Position numbers and translations under genes: made by a program. Below are positions 1 to 5,480 of a stretch of 28,300 nt of DNA, piece after piece. The stretch spans positions 1-28,300 of the forward strand of contig JACDAK010000314.1 of assembly GCA_013695495.1 (NCBI GenBank), in the 5' to 3' direction. The stretch comes from Blastocatellia bacterium (lineage in GTDB: Bacteria; Acidobacteriota; Blastocatellia; Pyrinomonadales; Pyrinomonadaceae). Below the pieces are notes generated by a model that saw only the letters and a program-made list of their open reading frames with translations, made no database searches and was not told the DNA's origin. Numbering within the stretch: the first letter of the stretch is position 1; every line of letters begins with the position of its first letter.

Positions 1-1111
1 TACCATAACCGGTCGTGCCGACATACAGACTCGGACTCCCCGCCCAGAAGCCGTAAAGCACGGCGGTCACGATCAGAATGAATGCCTGCACGATCGCCGC
101 GTTGCGGAGAAAGATCACGAGCCGTCCCGAACTGCCGCGCAGCGCCAAACCAAACGACAGCAGCAACGTGCCCAGCGGAATGAATATCGAGGCATACGGA
201 AGTATTGTGTCGAGCTCTGCAACCTTCGCCCTCGGTACGATGAAAGGCGTGAATGCCGAAGGGTCATACATCCAGAAGCTGAGCGTAAGCAAGACTGCCG
301 CAGCGACGGCGATGAGCGAATATTTTATCGCTTTTCCCCAGCCCGCGTTTCTCACAAGCACTGAAAACAGCAGCGGGAACACGAACGCAAAATTTGACCG
401 CGAGGACAGTGCCATACCTACGCACACTGCAGAAACAACACGCTCCCATTTTGCACCCTCCGGGCGTGAAACGGCGGAGTACATCCACCACATCGCGAGC
501 AGTACGTAGATCGAATTTGAAATGTAGTCGCCGCCGGTCGCGAGCCCTTGCCAAACGCTCGGGCTGAGACCTACGACAACGGCTGCAAACACAACGGCAT
601 AACGCGCGTCCCCGATCGCCCGGCGCATGGCCAGGTACAGCCCACCAAGCCAGAAAACGTTTTGCAACGCAATTAGGTTGGTGACGACGAAAGGTATCGC
701 GAGGATCACGGCCCCCGGCATGGGCGACAACGCGTTTCCAAGATACGTCTTGGCGTAATACGGGTATCGGCCGGAAACTAGCTCTCCGGCGGCGAGCATC
801 AAAGCATCGTCGGCATCACTGCCCGGCCCGAATTGCCCGGAGTTTGCATATCGGTAACCAACTAATGCTGCAATCGTCACTGCGACGAAGAAAAGGCCGG
901 CTAGAATATCTGCGGCCCTTTCCGATACGAGATCAGCAAACGCAGGAATTAACCAGTAAACCACTACAAGAACCGCGATAAAGGCGAATAGCGTAAAGCC
1001 GATGGTTCCCGTCCAGCCAAGGTACTTCGCGACTGTGTCTAACGAAGCGAACGCCGCCACCGCGGCGAGTGCGAAAACGAAACGCGGTTCGGGCGTTGGC
1101 CTTTCGATCAT
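1..1111 (-). CDS. Polytopic membrane protein, glycosyltransferase-like, partial at the left edge
   Basis: An open frame of 370 codons starts at the ATG at 1111 and is still open at the window edge, so the C-terminus is missing. It begins MIERPTPEPRFVF and is dominated by hydrophobic segments, about nine or more predicted spans. A polar stretch after the second span reads GPGSDADDALMLAAGEL and then SGRYPYY. An acidic pair in the first large loop followed by an aromatic-rich 'G-YPYY' motif is typical of membrane-embedded GT-C fold, lipid-linked sugar transferases (GT39/GT87-like), but I cannot assign a family with confidence. AGG directly abuts the ATG, so ribosome binding is not convincing. 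It lies downstream of a strong terminator and is therefore probably transcribed separately from the small stress genes. It could also be an uncharacterised membrane protein. Confidence 0.7.
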   Translation of the reverse strand, partial: MIERPTPEPRFVFALAAVAAFASLDTVAKYLGWTGTIGFTLFAFIAVLVVVYWLIPAFADLVSERAADILAGLFFVAVTIAALVGYRYANSGQFGPGSDADDALMLAAGELVSGRYPYYAKTYLGNALSPMPGAVILAIPFVVTNLIALQNVFWLGGLYLAMRRAIGDARYAVVFAAVVVGLSPSVWQGLATGGDYISNSIYVLLAMWWMYSAVSRPEGAKWERVVSAVCVGMALSSRSNFAFVFPLLFSVLVRNAGWGKAIKYSLIAVAAAVLLTLSFWMYDPSAFTPFIVPRAKVAELDTILPYASIFIPLGTLLLSFGLALRGSSGRLVIFLRNAAIVQAFILIVTAVLYGFWAGSPSLYVGTTGYG

Positions 1112-1140
1112 CCTGCAGTTTTTAACGTGTGAATGAAGAG

Positions 1141-1167
1141 AAAAAGGCCGGGAAGCGCTTCCCGGCC
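1141..1167 (-). terminator. Rho-independent terminator after the GlsB-like gene
   Basis: Positions 1146-1167 are a perfect 22-base palindrome (GGCCGGGAAGC and its complement). On the minus strand it is followed by TTTTTCTCTTC. It lies 9 bases after the stop of the GlsB-like gene, so it should end that transcript before the membrane protein at 1-1111. Confidence 0.88.
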
Positions 1168-1175
1168 CAAAGGAT

Positions 1176-1445
1176 TTATGCGTTGGAGCGACCGAGGACC
1201 AGTCGGAGAAGCACTAGAAGAATCACCGCACCAATAATGGACATGATCCAACCGGCGGCGTAATCAGCTCCGCCCCAGAGAGCTGAGCCAATGAAAGTTC
1301 CCAGAAACGCTCCTGCAATACCGACGACGACCGTAACCAGCAAACCGAGAGCACCATCAGGCAAAGCCTCTTTGCCCGGGAGCACGAACCTTGCTATAAC
1401 TCCGACGATCAATCCGACGATCACTGTGCCAATCAATGAAAACAT
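1176..1445 (-). CDS. GlsB/YeaQ/YmgE-type stress-response membrane protein (transglycosylase-associated family)
   Basis: This 89-residue protein begins MFSLIGTVIVGLIVGVIARF and consists of three hydrophobic segments with glycine-rich turns, ending in LGRSNA. The pattern of a first span, a short PGKEALP loop, a second span with G-x-x-x-G spacing, a W-G-G-A-D turn and a third span is that of the Tag1 family (PF04226: GlsB, YeaQ, YmgE). In other bacteria these small inner-membrane proteins are induced by acid, bile, envelope or general stress; their molecular function is not settled. GGAG lies 9 bases before the ATG. The gene follows the YggT-like gene after an 87-base gap in which I found no sigma-54 motif, so it may be co-transcribed with the two upstream genes. 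A terminator follows. Confidence 0.9.
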   Translation of the reverse strand: MFSLIGTVIVGLIVGVIARFVLPGKEALPDGALGLLVTVVVGIAGAFLGTFIGSALWGGADYAAGWIMSIIGAVILLVLLRLVLGRSNA

Positions 1446-1532
1446 AGATATTCTCCTTTCTTTTAATTTGGTCTTTCGGGATGTCTATTTGTACTACAAC
1501 CCGCAAGATTTAACAATCTAGAATTCGCAGCA

Positions 1533-2051
1533 TCAAACATGCGTCTTACGATGCGCAAAAAGACGAAGCAGCCCGTTTATCGCGAGGTGCAAGATCATAT
1601 AGCAGACAATAGCCACGATGATCGGCAACGCGAGCGTGAATCCTTCCGCCGTCGTCGGGCTCGCTACAATTCCTCGAAACGGCGCGTAGAACGGGTCGGT
1701 GACACTCTTTATGAATTGGACGAACCCTGCACTTTCGCGGGCAGCAAACAGCTCAAGCAGCAGCCTGATCGCGAGAATGCTATAAACCAGCATGAAAATG
1801 TAATCGACCACCTGTGAGATTCTTGCGGTAAAGCGCCCGCGTTCGACCTCACGTTCAGTGTCGACAACGTCATCAACCGCTCGCTGCCGCATACCTGACG
1901 CAACATCTTCTATCTCGCGAGCCTGCGTTGGAGCTCCCCGGTCAGCCCGCGCTGCGATCTCACCGCCGACGTCGGACTGCACAGAGGTTTTTACCGCCTC
2001 GTAGTTTGCTGCACGCTGTGCCTCATCTATCTCAAGTTTATCGTCAGTCAT
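1533..2051 (-). CDS. YggT family membrane protein
   Basis: I place the start at the ATG at 2051 (MTDDKLEIDEAQ...), giving 172 residues. A good AGGAG lies 12 bases upstream, and the longer reading would bury most of the preceding gene. The first 80 residues are charged and probably cytoplasmic. Residues from about 85 onward hold a long span (VVDYIFMLVYSILAIRLLLE), a central segment containing 'FIKSVTDPFYAPFRGI', and a second span near the C-terminus. The 'D-P-x-Y-x-P-F-R' motif followed by a second hydrophobic helix is characteristic of half of a YggT (PF02325) module. YggT proteins occur widely in membranes and have been linked to osmotic tolerance, but no mechanism is established. The start overlaps the stop of the upstream 73-aa gene by 8 bases, indicating translational coupling. 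Confidence 0.85.
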   Translation of the reverse strand: MTDDKLEIDEAQRAANYEAVKTSVQSDVGGEIAARADRGAPTQAREIEDVASGMRQRAVDDVVDTEREVERGRFTARISQVVDYIFMLVYSILAIRLLLELFAARESAGFVQFIKSVTDPFYAPFRGIVASPTTAEGFTLALPIIVAIVCYMILHLAINGLLRLFAHRKTHV

Positions 2052-2265
2052 CTTTGCCGTTCTCCTGTTCGATCTGAGTTTTGATCTCTTCGTAGCCGGA
2101 CGGCGTCTCTTCATACTCCAGAGCGCCGGCGTTGTCCCGTTCATCCGGGTCACCCTTCGTCTCGTCGCCGCGAAGCACACGCCGCTTTATCTCATCCTTG
2201 CTCGCAGTCCCGGCTTCGCGGGCAATTTCATCGATAGAAAAATCGTTCTCCCTGTCTCCTTGCAT
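2044..2265 (-). CDS. Small acidic soluble protein of unknown function, first gene of the sigma-54-promoted operon
   Basis: The 73 residues read MQGDRENDFSIDEIAREAG and continue with strongly charged, hydrophilic sequence ending QENGKDD. There is no membrane segment, signal peptide or cysteine. I do not recognise a family. The N-terminal stretch 'SIDEIAREAGTASKDEIKRRVLRG' could form a short helical pair. AGGAGG lies 6 bases before the ATG, one of the best ribosome sites in the window, so translation is likely. It overlaps the YggT-like gene by 8 bases. A sigma-54 promoter match lies about 37 bases upstream of the ATG. The context suggests a small cytoplasmic stress protein working with the membrane proteins encoded next to it. 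Confidence 0.75.
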   Translation of the reverse strand: MQGDRENDFSIDEIAREAGTASKDEIKRRVLRGDETKGDPDERDNAGALEYEETPSGYEEIKTQIEQENGKDD

Positions 2266-2301
2266 CTATTCCTCCTATTGAACTGGTCTAGCGATCACAT
2301 T

Positions 2302-2316
2302 GCAATGCATATGCCA
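2302..2316 (-). promoter_or_regulatory. Sigma-54 (-24/-12) promoter for the 73-aa / YggT operon
   Basis: On the minus strand the site reads TGGCAT-ATGCA-TTGC, followed by A. This matches the sigma-54 consensus TGGCAC-N5-TTGC(A/T) with one change (T for C at the sixth base) and exact spacing of the invariant GG and GC. Transcription would begin roughly 12 bases after the GC, about 25 bases before the ATG at 2265. It faces away from a second sigma-54 site at 2434, with 117 bases between them. Confidence 0.75.
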
Positions 2317-2341
2317 CTACCCGAACCCTATTATGCACTGT

Positions 2342-2350
2342 TTTGATACA
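2342..2350 (+). promoter_or_regulatory. Shared nonamer TTTGATACA between the divergent sigma-54 promoters (putative activator site or extended -10)
   Basis: The 9-mer TTTGATACA lies in the 117-base gap between two divergent sigma-54 promoters, where the enhancer site of an NtrC-type activator would be expected. Here it sits within a small dyad, CTGT-N6-ACAG. The same 9-mer recurs at 5003-5011 and, on the minus strand, at 4326-4334. It may instead be an extended -10-like element. Confidence 0.3.
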
Positions 2351-2433
2351 GATCATTGAATCGAATTTAGGTGTTCGTTGCTTATTAACCCGCGTATTCG
2401 CTTGAACTTAGCCTTACTTATCGGTACATCGTC

Positions 2434-2450
2434 TTGGCACCCGATTTGCA
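2434..2450 (+). promoter_or_regulatory. Sigma-54 (-24/-12) promoter for the 54-aa membrane protein
   Basis: The sequence TTGGCAC-CCGAT-TTGCA matches the sigma-54 consensus at all the core positions, with the exact five-base spacer. A start near 2461 would give a leader of about 45 bases before the ATG at 2506. No comparable sigma-70 promoter is visible in this gap. Confidence 0.82.
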
Positions 2451-2505
2451 GTAGACAGCACGGTATTGCTCCCAGATTGCAGAGTATACAGGAGGAACTT
2501 TATTC

Positions 2506-2670
2506 ATGTCAGAAGAGAACAATGTTGGAAATAATTTGATATGGGCGATCGCGATGATCATCATTGTTGCGATCATCGCAGGGGCATTTTATTACGGTGG
2601 ATTTATGGGAGGAACCGATAGAAAAGAAGTAGATGTAGAAATTAAGGTACCTGGCGTTTCAAATAATTGA
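2506..2670 (+). CDS. 54-aa single-span membrane protein of unknown function
   Basis: A short frame reads MSEENNVGNNLIWAIAMIII, then an isoleucine/alanine-rich span ending GAFYYGGFMGG, then the charged tail DRKEVDVEIKVPGVSNN. Residues 12-30 form one strong transmembrane helix. The acidic N-terminus and the tail on the other side contain no cysteines. AGGAGG lies 10 bases before the ATG, a perfect sigma-54 promoter lies upstream, and a strong terminator lies 20 bases after the stop, so the complete transcription unit supports a real gene despite its size. I do not recognise a named family. The alternating-charge tail (EVDVEIKVPG) looks like a short beta strand and could be a protein contact. 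It is probably part of the same stress response as its neighbours. Confidence 0.75.
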   Translation: MSEENNVGNNLIWAIAMIIIVAIIAGAFYYGGFMGGTDRKEVDVEIKVPGVSNN

Positions 2671-2689
2671 TGAGACGACCAGCGACGAG

Positions 2690-2720
2690 AAAAAGCCTCT
2701 GAGAATCTCAGGGGCTTTTT
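2690..2720. terminator. Bidirectional terminator between convergent genes
   Basis: The arms AAAAAGCCTCTGAGA and TCTCAGGGGCTTTTT (2690-2704 and 2706-2720) pair with one G-T wobble. The hairpin is flanked by A and T runs, so it can act on both strands. It separates the 54-aa gene on the plus strand from the end of the sigma-54 activator on the minus strand. Confidence 0.88.
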
Positions 2721-2748
2721 CTTGTTTGCCTTTAAGGACCGTTTCCGG

Positions 2749-4287
2749 CTATATCCTTTCTTCCAGATTGTGACGCTTGATCATCCCGTATAACCTCGGG
2801 CGATAAAGGCCCAGCAGATTAGCGGCGGCCTGCTTGTTTCCGCGAGTTCGTTTCAATGCAGCTAGCACGACACCGCTCTCAATGTTACCGAATACATCGT
2901 GCTGCTCTGAGCTTTCGTCCGGCTCCGGCAGCTTGTCGACTATCAGCTTGCCGATCTCTTCGAAAAGCACGTCTTCACCCTCTTCGAAAGACGGCAGCAT
3001 AGTACCGCCCCCATTCGTAGCAACTGAAGCGACCGGAGCGTCCGGAGAATACGGGATCTCGGGAACGGTAAAGATCGTGGATGCGTGCAGCGGCGGATCG
3101 CTTTCGTCATACTGGATGTCCATCCGCTCGATCTTCCCGGACTTGCTCAGCAGGACCGCACGCTCAATCACGTTCTGAAGTTCGCGCACGTTACCGCGCC
3201 AACTGTAATTGAGCATCTGGTCATATGCCGACTGCGCAAACGAAACGTTGGGCCGTTGGTATTTTTCCGAGTACACCTGCAGGAAATGCTCGGCGAGCAT
3301 CGGCACGTCTTCCATTCTCTCGCGGAGCGGCGGAATCGGGATCTCGATGGTGTTGATCCTGTAATAAAGATCCTCGCGCAAGTCGCCGTTCTTGATCGCT
3401 TCAAACGGGCTCCGGTTAGTCGCGCAGATCAGTCTGAAATCCGCTTCCTGCGGTTTGTCGCTACCGACCCTGTGATACACTTTTTCCTGAAGAACACGCA
3501 GAAGCTTAGGCTGAAGCTCAATGGGCATTTCGCCGATCTCATCCAGCAGCAAGCTTCCGCCCTGTGCCTGGCCGATGAATCCCGTCTTGTCGGCATGTGC
3601 TCCGGTAAACGAGCCCTTAGTGTGGCCAAACAGCTGCGATTCGATCAGATCTTTCGGAAGTGCCGAGCAGTTTACCTTTACGAATGGCTTTTCCGAACGA
3701 TGGCTCTTGTAATGTATCGCGTTCGCGATAACTTCTTTACCCGTGCCCGACTCACCCAGAATCAGAATGTTAGCGTCGGACGATGCAACATTCTCGATGA
3801 TCTCGTAGATGTTCTGCATCGCATGGGCCCCGCCGATGATGCCCTCATAAGAAGTCTTGCTCGAAAGCCTACCTCGCAACTCTTTGATCTCGGCTGCCTG
3901 ACGGGCGTTGATAACGGACTGATTTTTCGTTTCGACCGCGTTACGGATAACAACAACGAGCTTTTCAAAATCAACCGGTTTCGTTATGTAATCAAACGCC
4001 CCAACCTGTATTGCCTCAACTGCCTTTTCGGTAGAAATATCACCCGTGACGACAATGATCTCTGTTTCGGGCGAGATCAATTTGGACTGTTTCACCATCT
4101 CTATTCCGTTGATGTCCGGAAGATTGAGATCGGTGAGAATGACGTCGTATTCCCCTGCCTTGGCGTGCTCAAGCCCTTTCGCACCCGTACCGGCAGTCGT
4201 AACGTCAAAGTTCTCCGACTTTAACTGGTAGTTGAATAGCTCGAGAGTGACTTTGTCGTCATCGATTACAAGAGCCTTATTTGGCAT
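2749..4287 (-). CDS. NtrC-family sigma-54-dependent response regulator
   Basis: I choose the ATG at 4287 (MPNKALVIDDDK), giving 512 residues. GGAGA lies 7 bases upstream, and a likely promoter lies just before it; the ATG at 4320 has no ribosome site and would lie at or before the transcript start. Residues 1-120 form a receiver domain with acidic residues D9-D11, phosphoacceptor D53 (TDLNLPD) and K103. Residues 148-385 form an AAA+ domain with Walker A GESGTGKE at 178-185, the sigma-54 contact loop as GSFTGA at 225-230, and Walker B LLLDE at 246-250. The last 45 residues are a Fis-type helix-turn-helix. After phosphorylation it should form a ring that remodels sigma-54 RNA polymerase at -24/-12 promoters. 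Four such promoter matches lie within 2.5 kb of the gene, two in each flanking intergenic gap, so it probably controls its neighbours. The hybrid kinase at 5481 is a candidate partner. Confidence 0.95.
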   Translation of the reverse strand: MPNKALVIDDDKVTLELFNYQLKSENFDVTTAGTGAKGLEHAKAGEYDVILTDLNLPDINGIEMVKQSKLISPETEIIVVTGDISTEKAVEAIQVGAFDYITKPVDFEKLVVVIRNAVETKNQSVINARQAAEIKELRGRLSSKTSYEGIIGGAHAMQNIYEIIENVASSDANILILGESGTGKEVIANAIHYKSHRSEKPFVKVNCSALPKDLIESQLFGHTKGSFTGAHADKTGFIGQAQGGSLLLDEIGEMPIELQPKLLRVLQEKVYHRVGSDKPQEADFRLICATNRSPFEAIKNGDLREDLYYRINTIEIPIPPLRERMEDVPMLAEHFLQVYSEKYQRPNVSFAQSAYDQMLNYSWRGNVRELQNVIERAVLLSKSGKIERMDIQYDESDPPLHASTIFTVPEIPYSPDAPVASVATNGGGTMLPSFEEGEDVLFEEIGKLIVDKLPEPDESSEQHDVFGNIESGVVLAALKRTRGNKQAAANLLGLYRPRLYGMIKRHNLEERI

Positions 4288-4323
4288 ATTTGTCTCCGGT
4301 CCCCGTGAAGTATGATTCATTGC

Positions 4324-4332
4324 ATTGTATCA
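4324..4332 (-). promoter_or_regulatory. Possible extended -10 promoter of the response-regulator gene
   Basis: On the minus strand TGATACAAT matches an extended -10 element (TG-N-TATAAT with one change). No good -35 is visible 17 bases upstream. A start near 4317 would give a 30-base leader containing the GGAGA used at 4287. The site overlaps the shared nonamer TTTGATACA. Confidence 0.4.
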
Positions 4333-4444
4333 AACGAATACACAAAACGGCATCATTCCTGCTAGGGACTTCTGGTATTCAAAGCTTGATCACGCGTAGC
4401 GGAACTAGTCGTGACTTTCATCGTTTACGTCAAAGCTCTCGTGA

Positions 4445-4870
4445 CTAGCGGCGACGTCTGCCAACGAATAAGCCAACAATTAGTCCGAATATTCCGGCAA
4501 TAGCAAGGCTCAGTTCCGGCTTCTCCCCTACTTTGGCGGTTATATCACGCCGAGTCGCAGCGAAATCAAAGTCCTTGACGTAATCTGACGATCTTTCAAG
4601 TTTTTCTGCCGCTTTGTGTCCGAAGTAGTTGATCTTTTCGATCGCGTTGTGAGCAGCCTCATTCACCCGGTCAGCTTTTTCAGCTAAAACATTCTGGGCG
4701 ATATCTGCCTTGTCATGAACAATATCCGCGGCGCCTGCAAATTTATCCGCAACCGTTTCCTTGAATGGTGTTCCGTCGCGTTCCGAGCCTAGTGAGGGCA
4801 CATTTTGTGTACCTTTCGAAAATTCACCTTGTTTATCTTGTTCGCTCTGCTGAGCTCTAGTTCCTTGCAT
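4445..4870 (-). CDS. DUF883/ElaB/YqjD-like membrane-anchored protein
   Basis: I choose the ATG at 4870 (MQGTRAQQSEQDKQ), giving 141 residues, because GGAGG lies 9 bases upstream and the longer frame would run through the promoter. Residues 1-50 are polar. Residues 50-115 are an amphipathic, alanine/lysine/glutamate-rich helix (KADRVNEAAHNAIEKI). The C-terminus is a single glycine-zipper span, LAIAGIFGLIVGLFVG, closed by RRRR. A long helix plus a C-terminal tail anchor ending in arginines is the layout of the DUF883 group (ElaB, YqjD). Those proteins are stationary-phase inner-membrane proteins, some of which bind ribosomes; whether this one does is unknown. A sigma-54 promoter match lies 38 bases upstream. 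Confidence 0.8.
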   Translation of the reverse strand: MQGTRAQQSEQDKQGEFSKGTQNVPSLGSERDGTPFKETVADKFAGAADIVHDKADIAQNVLAEKADRVNEAAHNAIEKINYFGHKAAEKLERSSDYVKDFDFAATRRDITAKVGEKPELSLAIAGIFGLIVGLFVGRRRR

Positions 4871-4907
4871 AAGTATTTTCCTCCGTGATGTGTCTATGCA
4901 GGTGTCC

Positions 4908-4922
4908 GCAATGCCCGTGCCA
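4908..4922 (-). promoter_or_regulatory. Sigma-54 (-24/-12) promoter for the DUF883-like gene
   Basis: On the minus strand the site reads TGGCAC-GGGCA-TTGC, a complete match to the sigma-54 core with exact spacing. The predicted start lies near 4896, about 26 bases before the ATG at 4870. It is divergent from the site at 5145. Confidence 0.82.
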
Positions 4923-5002
4923 TTTATTTGACATTTCGGTAAATTGGAGTAATAAACGGGTTGTGAGGACGAGCGGCTCAACTCTAACCGTGAATGGATT
5001 AA

Positions 5003-5011
5003 TTTGATACA
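5003..5011 (+). promoter_or_regulatory. Second copy of nonamer TTTGATACA between divergent sigma-54 promoters
   Basis: This is an exact copy of the 9-mer at 2342-2350, again inside a gap between divergent sigma-54 promoter matches (4922 to 5145). It may be an activator half-site or an extended -10-like element. The rest of the 222-base gap shows no other clear structure. Confidence 0.3.
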
Positions 5012-5144
5012 TTATAACCGACAGGCCTTCCCGAAGCTAATTGCCCGAAAACTGTATTGCAACGATACGATATTCTTCCCGTAATGGCGGCGGCCGACTG
5101 GCTGCGATGCCCCTAAGTCTTTATTTATCAACGAATCAGCAGTT

Positions 5145-5159
5145 CGGCACGGCAATTGA
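5145..5159 (+). promoter_or_regulatory. Probable sigma-54 promoter for the lmo0937-type gene
   Basis: CGGCAC-GGCAA-TTGA has the -24 GG with correct spacing. The -12 element reads TTGA rather than TTGC, so it is weaker than the other three sites. The ATG of the 49-aa gene lies 51 bases downstream. Confidence 0.5.
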
Positions 5160-5210
5160 ATAAACCACCCACAGGTAGTAATATTTTTTCGAAATTAAGG
5201 GGGATTAATC

Positions 5211-5360
5211 ATGTTAGAAACAATTATAGTTATCGTTCTGGTGCTTTGGCTCATTGGCCTTATAGCAGGTCAGACTTTCGGCGGAATACTTCATACGCTG
5301 CTTTTAGTAGCTCTGGTAGTTTTCGTGATCAGATTGTTAACTGGACGTCGGGCCGTATAG
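5211..5360 (+). CDS. lmo0937-type 49-aa membrane protein
   Basis: The frame begins MLETIIVIVLVLWLIGLIAG, passes through QTFGGILHTLLLVALVVFVI and ends RLLTGRRAV. Two hydrophobic helices are separated by a short Q-T-F-G-G turn, with a positively charged C-terminus. This closely resembles the lmo0937 family (DUF5670) of about 50 residues, in which a conserved glycine turn and 'GG-IHxLLVIA' follow the first helix. Its function is unknown; members often sit with stress genes. AAGGGGG lies 7 bases before the ATG. The gene is preceded by a probable sigma-54 promoter. The histidine kinase begins 120 bases downstream on the same strand and could share the transcript. Confidence 0.85.
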   Translation: MLETIIVIVLVLWLIGLIAGQTFGGILHTLLLVALVVFVIRLLTGRRAV

Positions 5361-5480
5361 AACGCGTGACCAAGAACTTTGGGCCGGTCGGCGGATCGGC
5401 CTTCCAATGCTAGAATAACCTCGTTACAGTTAGTTTTGTATCGGGGTTTTTCTGCTGATTTACCTGCAGACTTTGCTAAG

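Noticed and set aside
3620..3640. GSFTGA instead of GAFTGA as a defect in the sigma-54 contact loop
   Set aside because: Serine at this position is a known variant among functional activators; the key F, T and G are kept.
3085..4224. Long plus-strand open frame of 379 codons opposite the sigma-54 regulator
   Set aside because: It is the antisense shadow of a well-conserved gene; its translation has no recognisable domain and no ribosome site.
4288..4320. Eleven-codon upstream extension of the sigma-54 regulator
   Set aside because: No ribosome site, and the probable promoter overlaps or follows it; the ATG at 4287 has GGAGA at good spacing.
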